64,000 nucleotides of DNA. Source: JAKZVK01 sp965248255. GTDB lineage: Bacteria; Acidobacteriota; Terriglobia; Bryobacterales; UBA6623. The stretch spans positions 1,178,001 to 1,242,000 of the forward strand of contig CBDFIW010000003.1 of the NCBI GenBank assembly GCA_965248255.1, in the 5' to 3' direction. Positions 52,620 to 62,280 of this stretch are shown here, one piece after another (positions within the stretch are counted from its first letter, which is position 1; every line of letters begins with the position of its first letter). The notes below the pieces were generated by a model. It was not told the origin of the DNA. It did not search any database and was given only the letters and a program-made list of their open reading frames with translations. The position numbers were made by a program, and so were the translations under genes.

Positions 52620-53621
52620 ATGATCATCGGCCTAACAGGGACCAACGGCTCCGGCAAGACCATCACCGCCGAGCACCTGCGCGCCAAGGGCTTCGACTTT
52701 CACTCCCTCTCCGATGAGATACGCGAAGAGCTCCAGCGGCTCGGCCGTCCTGCAACGCGCGAGAACCTCATCGAGATGGGCAATCGTCTGCGCGCTGAGT
52801 TCGGCCCAGCGGTTCTGGCCGAACGCGTCAAGGCCAAGCTACGCCCCGAGCAGCACTACGTGATCGACTCGATCCGCAACCCGTTCGAAGTCGAGTCGTT
52901 GCGACGCAGCGCCGATTTCCACTTACTGCATCTTGACGCGCCCCCCAACGTACGCTACGAACGCGTGCGGCAACGGGCCGGCGATCGGCTGCCGAAATCG
53001 CAGGACGAGTTCATCGAGCAGGAGCAGCGCGAACTCGACAGCAACGACCCCGCTCACCAGCAGCTCCGTGCTTGCTACGAACTAGCCGACGAAACACTCA
53101 TCAACGACGCCGCTCTCGACCCCTTCAAAACCAAGGTTGATTACGTCGTGAAGAAATGGCTGATGACAGCCACGCGTCCCGGCTGGGACGAGTACTTCAT
53201 GCAGATCGCCCGCATCGTCGCGCTGCGATCCAACTGCATGAAGCGCAAAGTGGCGGCGGTCATCGTCAAAGACAAGCGCATCATCTCCACCGGCTATAAC
53301 GGCACGCCGCGCGGCGCGAAAAACTGCAACGAGGGCGGCTGCCCACGGTGCAACTCGCTCGCCGACAGCGGCACGCAACTAAGCGAGTGCCTCTGCTCCC
53401 ACGCCGAAGAGAATGCCATCGTGCAGGCGGCCTACCACGGTATTAGCGTCAAGGACGCGGCCCTCTATTCGACCTTTTCTCCCTGCCTCATCTGCACCAA
53501 GATGATCATCAACGCCGGGATCCGGGAGGTCGTTTTCAACCTGGCCTATCCGCTGAACGAGGTCGCACAGGGTCTCTTGAACGAAGCAAGCGTCAACGTC
53601 AAGAAGGTCACGCTCGAATAA
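52620..53621 (+). CDS. P-loop kinase/dCMP deaminase fusion protein
   Basis: 333 residues from the ATG at 52620. Residues 1-170 form a nucleotide-kinase-like domain with P-loop GLTGTNGSGKTITAE, then YVIDSIRNPFEVESLRRSAD and LHLDAPPNVRYERVRQRAGD. Residues about 185-330 form a zinc deaminase: KRKVAAVIVKDKRIISTGYN, catalytic HAEENAIVQAA and SPCLICTKMIINAGIREVVF. The deaminase would convert dCMP to dUMP. Similar kinase-DCD architecture occurs in fungal dCMP deaminases and in phage-defence dCTP/dCMP deaminases. Both functional readings are possible. Confidence 0.88.
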   Translation: MIIGLTGTNGSGKTITAEHLRAKGFDFHSLSDEIREELQRLGRPATRENLIEMGNRLRAEFGPAVLAERVKAKLRPEQHYVIDSIRNPFEVESLRRSADFHLLHLDAPPNVRYERVRQRAGDRLPKSQDEFIEQEQRELDSNDPAHQQLRACYELADETLINDAALDPFKTKVDYVVKKWLMTATRPGWDEYFMQIARIVALRSNCMKRKVAAVIVKDKRIISTGYNGTPRGAKNCNEGGCPRCNSLADSGTQLSECLCSHAEENAIVQAAYHGISVKDAALYSTFSPCLICTKMIINAGIREVVFNLAYPLNEVAQGLLNEASVNVKKVTLE

Positions 53622-53630
53622 ACAACAGAG

Positions 53631-53690
53631 CCGCGGGTGTCAACCCGCGGGCCGCTCGTGCGTCGGCCGTACAGGCAAGAGTGCCTGTAC
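53631..53690. terminator. Two hairpins between convergent genes
   Basis: CCGCGGGT-GTCA-ACCCGCGG (53631-53650) and GTACAGGCA-AGAG-TGCCTGTAC (53669-53690) are perfect stems. They lie between the converging stops of the deaminase fusion (53621) and the amidohydrolase (53691), where bidirectional termination would be useful. Neither has a strong T-tract. Confidence 0.55.
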
Positions 53691-54902
53691 CTACTCTTCC
53701 AAGGCCGGAATCGCCGGCGGCTCGAAGTAGTCTCCCGACGACTCAGGCTTCGGCAACACTCCCACCTGCCTGCCACCCCGGAAAATATAGCGGGGTTCGA
53801 GCTGCCTGTGACCGATCTCCGTCACACCAAATGTGTCGGTCAGCTCGAAGTCGCCTTCCTGCATCTCCAGAACCACGACGTCCGCCGAAGCCCCCTGCTG
53901 CAGCGTACCAATCTCACCACTCATTCCAAGGACGTCAGCCGGTGTGCTCGTCACACGGCGGATCGCCTCATCAAGCTCCATCTCGAGATGCAGGAACTTA
54001 TTGATCGTCGTGACCAGGTCGAACACCGGCCCGTGCAGGTTGTAGGTATGGAGGTCGCTCGAGATCGTGTCGGGAACGACCCCCTGCTTCATCGCCGAGC
54101 GGGCAATTTGAAATGTGAAGCTGCCACGGCCATGCCCGATGTCGAGCCGCAGCCCTTCTTCGACTTTTTTACGCACCTCAGGGAGCACCTGGAGGTCGTC
54201 ATCCAGGATGCCTCCCGCGCCATGCCCGTGGAAGCAATGCGTCAAAATATCGTCCGGCCGCAGCTCATCGAGAATTCTCGGCGTAGTGAGACTCGAAAGT
54301 GGTGAATGGACCATCAGGGGCAGGCCCACCGCGTCGGCGGCTTCGCGCGCGCGCTTCAGCGCCGCTAGCTCATTCTTTCCGCCGGCGGCGAGAAAGTGCG
54401 ACAGCCGCACCTTAACGCCGAGAATGCGGTCTCGGTTCGCCTCGATCATCTTCACCGCCGCGCCCACGTCGCAGTACTGCAGCTCTTCCAGCTCACCTAA
54501 CGGCGGCTGTGTCTCCTGGCCGGTCACCAGTCCCAAGCCCGAGATGTTGAGCAGCGCGAAGAGCCGCGTATTACAAACATCGATCACGTACTTGCGAAAG
54601 CCGGGGAAAGTAAGGGCGCCGCTCGAACCCGCGTCTAAGGCCGTGGTCACGCCCCGTGCAAGGCACGTAGGGTCGACTTCGATTCCGTAGTGCGTGACCC
54701 CGGAAAACACGTGCACGTGCAAATCGATGAAGCCCGGTGTGACCAACAAGCCGCTGACGTCGATGACGCGTTTCGCTTCGGCCTCGGCCCCCGCGTCGAG
54801 CACGGCGGCCACGCGGCCGCCACTGAAGGCAATATCTTTTTTTTCGTGAACGCCGGCCGCGGGATCAATGACGGTTCCGTTCGTCAGCAGGAGGTCGTAC
54901 AA
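53691..54902 (-). CDS. Amidohydrolase/deacetylase family metalloenzyme
   Basis: 403 residues. The amidohydrolase N-terminal beta-sandwich (LLLTNGTVIDPAAGVHEKKD) and the HxH metal site in GFIDLHVHVFSG are clear. Further metal or active-site candidates are the Lys in ILGVKVRLSH, His in LMVHSP and THCFHGHGAGG, and Asp in SSDLHTYN. The C-terminus reads TPADVLGMSGEIGTLQQGAS then ADVVVLEMQEG. It resembles the EF_0837/AHA-type dihydroorotase-like deacetylases; substrate is unknown. Stands alone, convergent with the deaminase gene. Confidence 0.88.
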   Translation of the reverse strand: MYDLLLTNGTVIDPAAGVHEKKDIAFSGGRVAAVLDAGAEAEAKRVIDVSGLLVTPGFIDLHVHVFSGVTHYGIEVDPTCLARGVTTALDAGSSGALTFPGFRKYVIDVCNTRLFALLNISGLGLVTGQETQPPLGELEELQYCDVGAAVKMIEANRDRILGVKVRLSHFLAAGGKNELAALKRAREAADAVGLPLMVHSPLSSLTTPRILDELRPDDILTHCFHGHGAGGILDDDLQVLPEVRKKVEEGLRLDIGHGRGSFTFQIARSAMKQGVVPDTISSDLHTYNLHGPVFDLVTTINKFLHLEMELDEAIRRVTSTPADVLGMSGEIGTLQQGASADVVVLEMQEGDFELTDTFGVTEIGHRQLEPRYIFRGGRQVGVLPKPESSGDYFEPPAIPALEE

Positions 54903-54949
54903 ATCAAATCCTTCCTTTCGTCAGCGCGCCGGTTCTCAGGTCCTACACC

Positions 54950-56022
54950 TTACCGGATCGCCCGCACCGGTTCACTTGCGCGAATGGGCAGGGAGATCGT
55001 GAATGTAGCGCCGTCGCCCAGCCGGCTCGACGCGGCCAGCGAACCACCATGGCGATCGACAATTCTTTGCGCGACCGGCAGGCCCATGCCCATCGTGACG
55101 CGTCCCTTCTCGGAGCTGAAGCCCAGTTCGAAGAGGCTCGATAGTTTCTCCGGAGGAATCCCCGGGCCGGAGTCAACCACCTCGACGCGAACGTGGCACC
55201 CGTCGATCCTAGTCCGCAACAGCAGCGTCCCATCCCCCGCCATGGCTTCGAAGGCGTTCTTGAGCAAAGTGTAGAAGACCTGATTCAGCTCTTGGGGCCG
55301 GCAAACGATTTCAGGAACGTCGTCATACTCACGGATCACCTCCACGTTCCCCCTCGTTGCTGACGGCACCAACGCCAGTGCTCCGTCCAGCGACTTGATT
55401 AGGTTGGCCGGTTGCAGCTCGGCCTCGTCAAGTTGTGCGAAGTCCCGCAGCGAGCGAACCAGCCGCGAGATGCGCTCAAGGGCCTGCCGCGCCGACGTTG
55501 CGCTCTCGGTCAACAGACCCAGCATCTGCGAAACCCGTGCGCCATTCTGATCGGACGATCCCACTTGTTCGTTCAACCTGTGAGCGCACTTCTCCACCGT
55601 ACCCACGCTGCTTCGAATCACGCCGGCCGGGCTGTTCATTTCGTGGGCGACTCCCGCGACGAGATTTCTCACGGCGGACATCTTGCCCTCCATGATCATT
55701 TCCGTCTGCCGCTCCTTGATCTCAAACTTCGCTACCTCTAGGTCCACGGCATCGTGAATGGTTCGCCGGGCCGCCCGTGCCAACACCGTCAGTGTGGATC
55801 CAATCAACAAGAGAATGATCATCCTGACTGTAAGCACGCCCGGGCTGACGGCGGCCGTCGTCCCATGCTCCAAGTAACCGGAGGCAATCGTAACATCGGG
55901 TCTGGCAAGAACGAAGAGCGTGGCAGCGCCGTGAATGCCGAAGACGCTCAGAGTCATCAAAGCGGGGTAGAGCGAACGCAGGGGCATGCTGTTGATCACG
56001 ATCATCACTAAGCCGATCCCTA
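54950..56022 (-). pseudogene. Membrane sensor histidine kinase, 5' end cut by IS630
   Basis: About 357 codons remain. N-terminal membrane helices (LGIGLVMIVINSMPL, LYPALMTLSVFGIHGAATLF, VRMIILLLIGSTLTVLA) are followed by HisKA with the phospho-acceptor His in NLVAGVAHEMNSPAGVIRSS. The ATPase has N box ELNQVFYTLLKNAFEAM, G1 VVDSGPGIPPEKL and G2 MGLPVAQRIVDRHGGSLAA. The frame runs into the IS630 edge and continues on its far side (57187-57255). No response regulator gene is adjacent. An internal ATG could still give a shortened kinase. Confidence 0.8.
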
Positions 56023-57186
56023 GTGTAGTGCACCATAAATAATGTAACTTATGTTGACTTCCCATCGTCTCTATTAACAGGAGGCATGGGATGCGAAGAG
56101 CACAACCAGTAACTTTGAACACAGCGCAATGCAAGCAGTTGGACCGCTACGCGCGCGGCCGCCAAGTCGCCGTTCGTCTCGCCCTGCGAGCCAGGATTGT
56201 CCTGCTGGCCGCCGACGGTCTCGAGAATAAGCAGATCGCCGCACAGCTCGGTGTCTCGCGGCAGTTGGTGGCCCGCTGGCGCACGCGCTTTCTCGAAAGC
56301 AGCATCGCCGGCATTGCAAAAGACGCCCCACGGCCCGGTCGTAAACCTGCCGTCTCGAAGCAGAAAGTACAGCAGATCATCCACAAGACCACCCGCGAGA
56401 AACCGTCCAACGCCACCCACTGGAGCCGCCGCACCATGGCCGCCGCGGCCGGCGTCAGCGCTTCCACCGTGGGACGGATTTGGCGCGCCCATGGCCTCAA
56501 GCCCCACCGCGTCAAGACCCTCAAGCTCAGCAATGACCCGCGTTTCGCCGAGAAACTCGACGACATCGTCGGACTCTATCTCAATCCGCCTGAGCATGCT
56601 CTGGTTCTCTCGCTCGATGAGAAGTCCCAAATCCAAGCCCTCGATCGCACCCAGCCCGGCCTGCCGCTCAAAAAGGGACGCGGCCAAACGATGACCCACG
56701 ATTACAAGCGCAACGGCACGACCACCCTGTTTGCGGCGCTCAACAGCCTTGACGGCAGCGTGATCGCCGAGTGCATGCCCCGACACAGCCACCAGGAATG
56801 GCTGCGCTTCCTGCGCTTAATTGACCGCCGCACTCCCAAGGACAAACAGCTTCATCTCATCGTGGACAACTATGCCACCCACAAGCATGCCGCTGTGAAG
56901 CGTTGGCTCGATCGTCACCCGCGCTTCCACATTCATTTCACCCCGACCTCGGCGTCGTGGCTGAACATGGTCGAGCGATTCTTTCGCGATCTCACCGTCA
57001 AGCGCCTGCGCCGCGGCGTGTTTCGCAGCGTGGACGAGCTCGTCGCCGCCATTGACGACTACATCGCCCAGCACAACGGGCATCCCACGCCCTTCATCTG
57101 GACCGCGACCGCCTCCGACATCCTCGAGAAAGTCAAGCGCGGACGTGCCGCCCTGCATAAGGTGCAATCTGCTTGACGCACTACAC
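56023..57186 (+). mobile_element. IS630-family insertion sequence, copy B
   Basis: 1164 bp, the inverted twin of copy A at 39438-40601, flanked by TA at 56021-56022 and 57187-57188. It interrupts the sensor kinase gene. Both copies share ends and length, and their transposases differ at one residue noticed, so spread was recent. Confidence 0.95.
56091..57176 (+). CDS. IS630-family transposase, copy B
   Basis: 361 residues with the same HTH and DDE blocks as copy A (LSLDEKSQIQALDRTQPGL, HLIVDNYATHKHAAVKRWL, SASWLNMVERFFRDLTVKRL). It has Leu in RVKTLKLSND where copy A has Phe. The frame is intact with GGAGG before the ATG. Confidence 0.95.
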   Translation: MRRAQPVTLNTAQCKQLDRYARGRQVAVRLALRARIVLLAADGLENKQIAAQLGVSRQLVARWRTRFLESSIAGIAKDAPRPGRKPAVSKQKVQQIIHKTTREKPSNATHWSRRTMAAAAGVSASTVGRIWRAHGLKPHRVKTLKLSNDPRFAEKLDDIVGLYLNPPEHALVLSLDEKSQIQALDRTQPGLPLKKGRGQTMTHDYKRNGTTTLFAALNSLDGSVIAECMPRHSHQEWLRFLRLIDRRTPKDKQLHLIVDNYATHKHAAVKRWLDRHPRFHIHFTPTSASWLNMVERFFRDLTVKRLRRGVFRSVDELVAAIDDYIAQHNGHPTPFIWTATASDILEKVKRGRAALHKVQSA

Positions 57187-57255
57187 TAGCTTGTCGGTGA
57201 TGCGCGCCAGATGGACCGACCATGCCGGTCCGATTCTACCTCTTCGCGAATAGAT
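57187..57255 (-). pseudogene. Upstream fragment of the disrupted sensor kinase
   Basis: In the kinase frame this short piece reads IYSRRGRIGPAWSVHLARIT then DK and joins LGIGLVMIVINS across the duplicated TA of IS630. It ends at the TAGAT target duplication of the IS1380 copy at 57256. Beyond that element (58920 on) the frame is open for about 30 more codons but is low-complexity, so the true N-terminus is not identified. Confidence 0.5.
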
Positions 57256-58919
57256 CCAGGATTACCGTTTTGGCCATCCCGGTACTGACAGCATAGGCGA
57301 GCCACGGCTGCGGTGCAACGTTTTCGCACTGCTTTCACGTTCGATCCTGCTTTCTTCGCCGGTCCGCCTTCAGATCGGGTCCGGTCAAGGCGTTCCGGCA
57401 ACGCCAGCGGCCACTCTGCCGACACCGCTCCGACCTTGCCTCTCGGCAACTCCCCGCTCCGGCTGCCCCGCGCTCGCCGCGTTACCCTCCGGGCACAGGC
57501 AGCGCCCAGATCCTGCTCAGCATGTCACCGAACAGCCGCCGGTTCAGATGTCCCTGGGCCAACAGCAACCAGTAGTAGCGGGCATGTTTGACCAGACGGC
57601 CGCCGGTCTTCATTAGCCGCTGCTGCAAGCTCGTCAGCGACCAGCTCTTGATCCTGTGCGGCAGCCCCAGCCGCCGCCACAAGTTGCCCAGGTTATAGGC
57701 CAGCACGCTGAGTTGCAGTCGCACTTCGTTGGCCCGGAAGCGATGGCACGACAGCCGCGTCCAGTGCGTGGCCTGTTTGCCTTCCTTGATCCACTGCTCG
57801 GCCGTGCCGCGCTTGTTGTAGAAGCGCACCACCGAGCGGCTTGGCAAGCGCAGGCTCGTCACGATGAATCCGACCCGCGGGAACAGCTCGCCCTGGTGAT
57901 GTTCGACCTGGGCGACGATCCGCCTCGCCTGCGACCAACTCTCCGCCTGATAGCGAAAACTCTTGTAGCGCACCAAGGGCTTCCGGGAGGGCCTTCCCGG
58001 CGGGCGAAACAAGATGTCTTCGATCTCCAATTCCAGGCTCTTGTTGGCCGGAATGCGAATGGCGTACTGCACTCCGCGTTTCTCCGAAGACTCATAAATC
58101 TCCGGCTTAGCAAAGGCCGCATCGCCGCGGAAGGTGACCTGTTTGCCCGCAGCCTGTTGGCGCTCGATCTCCGGCAGCAGCAACTCGTCCCAGTCGTCAG
58201 CGCTGTGCACATTGCCGGGACGCAGCTTGGCGGCCAGACAATCGCCGTGCTGGTTGAACAGCAACAGTGGGTGGTAGCAGATGGACTCGAAATGGCCGTT
58301 ATAGGCGCTGCCTTCTTGTTGGCCATGGACGGGGCTCTCGGTGGAGTCCATGTCGAGAACGACGCGCTCGCAGTCGTCCGTCGTCTCGGCTTGCGCGACC
58401 AACTCGCGGTTCACCGCCATCAATCCCAGCAGATTCTCCTCACTCGCGAGCAGCCCTGTCTCGAAGCTCTGTAGCCGCGAGGTGAGCGCCCCGCCGCGAT
58501 CCCAGTTCTTCTGCGAGCCGATCAAGCGAAAGGTCGGATCGGCGGATACTCGAACGGCGTCATTGAGGTCCTCGTAGCCGGCGAGTCGGCTGTAAACCGA
58601 CTGCCGCAGCAGATCGGCCAGCGGGAACTTCTTGTTCAAGCCTTGTCGCGAGTCGCTGAGATGCTCCTCGATCAGCTTCCCGAGCCCGAGCCGTTCGTCC
58701 AACTCCCGAACCAGGATCAGCCCGCCGTCGGAAGTGACACGCGATCCTTGGAAATCGACTTTCAACAAACCGTTGAAGCTTAGCTGGAACGGCTTGTTTT
58801 GTTTTTCACCCATTGGGTGTTGGCCTCCATGGCGTCCTCATCGGGCTCTAGCCCCTATGAATAAAGACGCTCAAGGCCGCCGGAAGGTCGAGAGGTTTGA
58901 ATCAAATTGGAAATGCGGG
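57256..58919 (-). mobile_element. IS1380-family insertion sequence, copy 2
   Basis: A simple 1664-bp element with ends CCAGGATTACCG and, inward from the other side, CCCGCATTTCC. It is flanked by the 5-bp duplication TAGAT at 57251-57255 and 58920-58924. It lies in the 5' region of the sensor kinase gene and serves here as the reference for the ends of the larger unit at 4452-9704. Confidence 0.92.
57482..58813 (-). CDS. IS1380-family transposase, copy 2
   Basis: 443 residues, same length as the protein at 8267-9598 and the same blocks: VTSDGGLILVRELDERL, VVLDMDSTESPVHGQQEG, FRGDAAFAKPEIYESSEKR and FYNKRGTAEQWIKEGKQ. Many substitutions separate the two, so they are sister elements of one subfamily. 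Intact frame. Confidence 0.95.
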   Translation of the reverse strand: MGEKQNKPFQLSFNGLLKVDFQGSRVTSDGGLILVRELDERLGLGKLIEEHLSDSRQGLNKKFPLADLLRQSVYSRLAGYEDLNDAVRVSADPTFRLIGSQKNWDRGGALTSRLQSFETGLLASEENLLGLMAVNRELVAQAETTDDCERVVLDMDSTESPVHGQQEGSAYNGHFESICYHPLLLFNQHGDCLAAKLRPGNVHSADDWDELLLPEIERQQAAGKQVTFRGDAAFAKPEIYESSEKRGVQYAIRIPANKSLELEIEDILFRPPGRPSRKPLVRYKSFRYQAESWSQARRIVAQVEHHQGELFPRVGFIVTSLRLPSRSVVRFYNKRGTAEQWIKEGKQATHWTRLSCHRFRANEVRLQLSVLAYNLGNLWRRLGLPHRIKSWSLTSLQQRLMKTGGRLVKHARYYWLLLAQGHLNRRLFGDMLSRIWALPVPGG

Positions 58920-59350
58920 TAGATATCGCGACCAACCCCAGATCCGTCCGTAAGTGCGGGGGCCGATGGGCTTGAGGTAGACGAAACCCCCGACCAATCC
59001 TATAGAGGGAATTCGGGGAGATCCGCAGCTTTTTCACCTGGCGGGTAGCGGGGAATCCATAAGATTGGGCACCCGGCTTGGCGCTCTTTCCGGGACCCTA
59101 ACTACGGAGCCGTGGACGGGAGTGCACGGTGGTGCGCTTTGTCCCAAGACGGTTGAGCGTGGACTTCCGTCCACGCCTCTGTGCCGGTAATGGCGCCGCG
59201 TCAGGGTGAGGGGCTGGACCTTACGGACGGATTAGGGACCAACCGTTCCGTTGAGCCATCCGACTGTATTACCGTGAAATACCAGATCCGGGCTATTCTC
59301 GAGGCCACCGATCGCCTTCTCAGCTCCTCCTGATGTTTATTTTTTGCCGA
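58920..59350. other. Gene-free spacer between IS1380 copy 2 and IS1595 copy 3
   Basis: About 430 bases with no convincing gene. One minus-strand frame reads GLVGGFVYLKPIGPRTYGRI then WGWSRYLFAKR and a stop just past the IS1380 junction. This could be the tail of a lost gene, but it has no start codon. The remainder shows nothing recognisable. Confidence 0.4.
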
Positions 59351-60379
59351 AATGGGGTATTTACTTGACTCAGGTAGCCCCAAGATGTAGTATGCGGTGC
59401 GATGGAGGACTATCCGCGGAACTTGGCTGAGTTCGAGGCCCGCTTTGCGACGGAGGAGGCTTGTCGGGATTATCTGTTCCAGCTGCGCTGGCCGGAAGGA
59501 TTCCGCTGTCCGCGCTGCGGACACGGCGCGGCTTGGCCGGTCCGGCAAGGGCTGTGGGAGTGCTCGGGCTGCGGTCGGCAGACCTCGGTCACCGCTGGCA
59601 CGGTGTTCCAGGACACTCGTCAGCCCCTGCGGCTGTGGTTGCGAGCCATCTGGTGGGTGACCAGTCAGAAAAACGGAGTGAGTGCCCTGGGGCTGCAGCG
59701 GGTCTTGGGGCTGGGCAGCTACAAGACGGCCTGGAGCTGGCTGCACAAGTTGCGCCGCGCCATGGTGCGCCCCGGTCGCGACCGCCTCAGCGGCCGTGTG
59801 GAGGTGGACGAGACGTACTGGGGCAGCCCAGAAGAGGGCGTGCGCGGTCGCCAGACCTATACCAAATCGTTGATTGCCATCGCCGCCCAGGAGGACGGCA
59901 GGGGAACGGGACGGCTTCGGATGCGCAGAGTCCGGGATGCGAGCGCAGAAAGCTTGATGCCCTTTGCCGAAGAAGCGATTGAACGGGGCAGCACGGTTCA
60001 TACCGACGGCTGGCTGGGCTATGAGCCGCTACAGAAGCGCGGCTACCGGCACGAAGTAACGTTCCTCGATGAGGGGCCGGAGTCGGCCTCGAAGCTGCTG
60101 CCCCGAGTGCACCGCGTGGCGTCGCTTTTGAAGCGTTGGCTGCTGGGGACGCATCAGGGGGCCGTCAACCCCGAGCATCTGGACTACTACCTGGACGAGT
60201 TTACCTTCCGCTTTAATCGACGCAACTCTCGCAGCCGAGGGAAGCTCTTCTATCGACTTGTGCAACAGGCGGTCGCCATCGACCCCGTGCCATACAAGTC
60301 CATCATCGGCGGCACTGAAAATGCTGCTTCTGTCGACCACAAGATGTAGGGGTCACCTGAGTCAAGTAAATACCCCAGT
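59351..60379 (+). mobile_element. IS1595-family insertion sequence, copy 3
   Basis: 1029 bp, same ends as copies 1 and 2, flanked by the 8-bp duplication TTTGCCGA at 59343-59350 and 60380-60387. Its right end lies 31 bases downstream of the gamma-glutamyltransferase stop. One silent base change in the transposase gene (CGG for CGA at about 59700) distinguishes it from the other copies. Confidence 0.95.
59402..60349 (+). CDS. IS1595-family transposase
   Basis: 315 residues, identical in protein sequence to the transposases at 4509 and 9767: zinc ribbon CPRCGHG/CSGCGRQ, VEVDETYWG, HTDGWLGY and EFTFRFNRR. The intact frame and perfect ends suggest an active element. Confidence 0.95.
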   Translation: MEDYPRNLAEFEARFATEEACRDYLFQLRWPEGFRCPRCGHGAAWPVRQGLWECSGCGRQTSVTAGTVFQDTRQPLRLWLRAIWWVTSQKNGVSALGLQRVLGLGSYKTAWSWLHKLRRAMVRPGRDRLSGRVEVDETYWGSPEEGVRGRQTYTKSLIAIAAQEDGRGTGRLRMRRVRDASAESLMPFAEEAIERGSTVHTDGWLGYEPLQKRGYRHEVTFLDEGPESASKLLPRVHRVASLLKRWLLGTHQGAVNPEHLDYYLDEFTFRFNRRNSRSRGKLFYRLVQQAVAIDPVPYKSIIGGTENAASVDHKM

Positions 60380-60409
60380 TTTGCCGAAACGGGTCGTGAT
60401 TGAGCCCTA

Positions 60410-62023
60410 TCACTCGATGAGTAGAGACATACCACCTGCCCCCACGTCGGCTGCGCCGCTGAGGCGCTCAGTCGTTGGGTCGATTGCCACCGCGTGCACG
60501 AGCGCTAGACCGCCGTGGCTTTGCGGCAATCGCACCATCTGATGCCGCCTGCGAACCTCTGCACAAATCGACTCGGGAATCCGTGCCTGGCAATAGATGG
60601 TCTCGCCCTGGCAGTCAAACCGAGGGGCGAGCACCGCCTCGACGATCGGCATCTCAAACTCGATGGAATTCAAGATCACCGACAGCACAGCGGTGATGAT
60701 CCTCGTCGCCCCCGGTGCACCGACGACGAGCACCGGTTTTCCATCCTTGTAGACAATCGTCGGCGTCATCCCGGTGGTCCTGCCTTTTCGGGGTGCCATG
60801 CTGTTGGGATGCCCCGCATGGGGGTAAAAGTTCAGCATCGAGTTGTTGTACATGAAGCCGAGCCCAGGAGTAATCACTCCCGAGGACGAACCCAGTGAAT
60901 GGGTTAAAGAGACGCAGTTACCCGCAGCGTCCACTGCGCTCACGTGTGTTGTATCGGGCGCGCCTGTCTGAACGGGCGGCACATCGAATGGCTCACTTGA
61001 ATCAATCACGTCCCGCCATTCCTGCGCGCGGCCGTTCGAGGTCATCCACTCCAGGGGAACATCGACGAAGCGCGGGTCTGCTAGCGTCGCGTTGCGGTCC
61101 TTGAAGGCCGCCTTCATGGCCATCGAGACAAGGTGGATGTAGCTTGGCGAGTTGTGGCCGAGCGAGCAGAGATCGTAGCCCTCCAGGATCTTGAGAATCG
61201 CGGCCAGAGTCGGCCCGCCATGGGGCGGCTGCGACGTTTGCACGGTATAGCCGCGGTACTGGACGACCACCGGCGCTTCCTCACGAATCTCGTACTCGGA
61301 GAGATCTTGCGGAGTCACAAAGCTTCCGTTTTCTGCAAGGTCCGCAGTGATCTCGGCTGCCAGGGAGCCTGTGTAGAAGTCTTCGGCTCCGTCGGCGGCG
61401 AGTCTTCGGAGCGTCCGGCCGTAGCCTGGATTGCGGATCGTCTCACCGGCGTCGTATGTCGCGCCGTTCGATTTCAGATAGATCTTCGCCGCTTCCGGTG
61501 TGACCTGTAGTTTTTCGTGAAGCGCTGCTCCCTCGTAGTACTGCGCCTTGTCCTTCCACCGAGCCGCCTGGTGGGCCCCAACTTTCCAGCCCGCTTCCGC
61601 CAACTCCGCGGCCGGCTCGATCAGTTCCTTCCAGGGCTTGGTGCACCATCGCGAGTGAATCGCTTCCAGCCCTCTCACCGCCCCCGGGATGCAGATCGAG
61701 CGGTAGCCGTCTTCGTTGAGGCGGTCTTTCAGAAAGAAGCCCCAGCCGCCGGGGTTAGGACCAATCACCTGTTTTTCCCACATGCCCGGCGACACATTGG
61801 AGCCGGCCAGCGCCGGCGCGTCAAGTATCAGTTGGTGGTCTCGGGCAGCAGTCGGGCTGCTGGTCAGAAGCAGGTATCCGGCGACTCCACATGAATGCGG
61901 GTCCACAACGAACTGAACAAACGCGCACGCCAGCGCCGCGTCAAACGCGTTCCCACTCTCGGCCAGCACCTTGGCGCCAACCTCGACCGCCTCTGGCTGC
62001 GGCGCCACAATCATACCGGGCAT
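60410..62023 (-). CDS. ggt: Gamma-glutamyltransferase
   Basis: 537 residues from the ATG at 62021-62023, with AGGAG eight bases upstream. The large-subunit region has SGNAFDAALACAFVQFVVDP then HSCGVAGYLLL. The autoprocessing site and nucleophile Thr are in PDTTHVSAVDAAGNCVSL; LGFMYNNSMLNF, RTTGMTPTIVYKDGKPVL and VGAPGATRIITAVLSVILNS complete the small subunit. The enzyme cleaves or transfers gamma-glutamyl groups of glutathione. No signal peptide is seen from this start, so a cytoplasmic or differently processed form is possible; the family also includes cephalosporin acylase-like enzymes. Confidence 0.93.
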   Translation of the reverse strand: MPGMIVAPQPEAVEVGAKVLAESGNAFDAALACAFVQFVVDPHSCGVAGYLLLTSSPTAARDHQLILDAPALAGSNVSPGMWEKQVIGPNPGGWGFFLKDRLNEDGYRSICIPGAVRGLEAIHSRWCTKPWKELIEPAAELAEAGWKVGAHQAARWKDKAQYYEGAALHEKLQVTPEAAKIYLKSNGATYDAGETIRNPGYGRTLRRLAADGAEDFYTGSLAAEITADLAENGSFVTPQDLSEYEIREEAPVVVQYRGYTVQTSQPPHGGPTLAAILKILEGYDLCSLGHNSPSYIHLVSMAMKAAFKDRNATLADPRFVDVPLEWMTSNGRAQEWRDVIDSSEPFDVPPVQTGAPDTTHVSAVDAAGNCVSLTHSLGSSSGVITPGLGFMYNNSMLNFYPHAGHPNSMAPRKGRTTGMTPTIVYKDGKPVLVVGAPGATRIITAVLSVILNSIEFEMPIVEAVLAPRFDCQGETIYCQARIPESICAEVRRRHQMVRLPQSHGGLALVHAVAIDPTTERLSGAADVGAGGMSLLIE

Positions 62024-62280
62024 CTCGAAGTTCTCCTGAAATCTATCGTTGCAGAATGACCGTGGGACTGTGGCCTGCGGAACGGTTCTGGTGATCACGG
62101 TGGCGCTTCCGGTAAGCCACGGTTTCACGAAAAGGTGACCCTGCTCCGTCTCCGGGAACAGGTCTCGAGGGAGCGCTCCTTTGTGTACGGAGGGTGGCGA
62201 GTAGTGTTCAGGGGATGTCGCGGCGAGGTAGAATTGGCGGCGTCCGCGGCACCACTTCGATCCGGTACGGCTTTCCCCCG

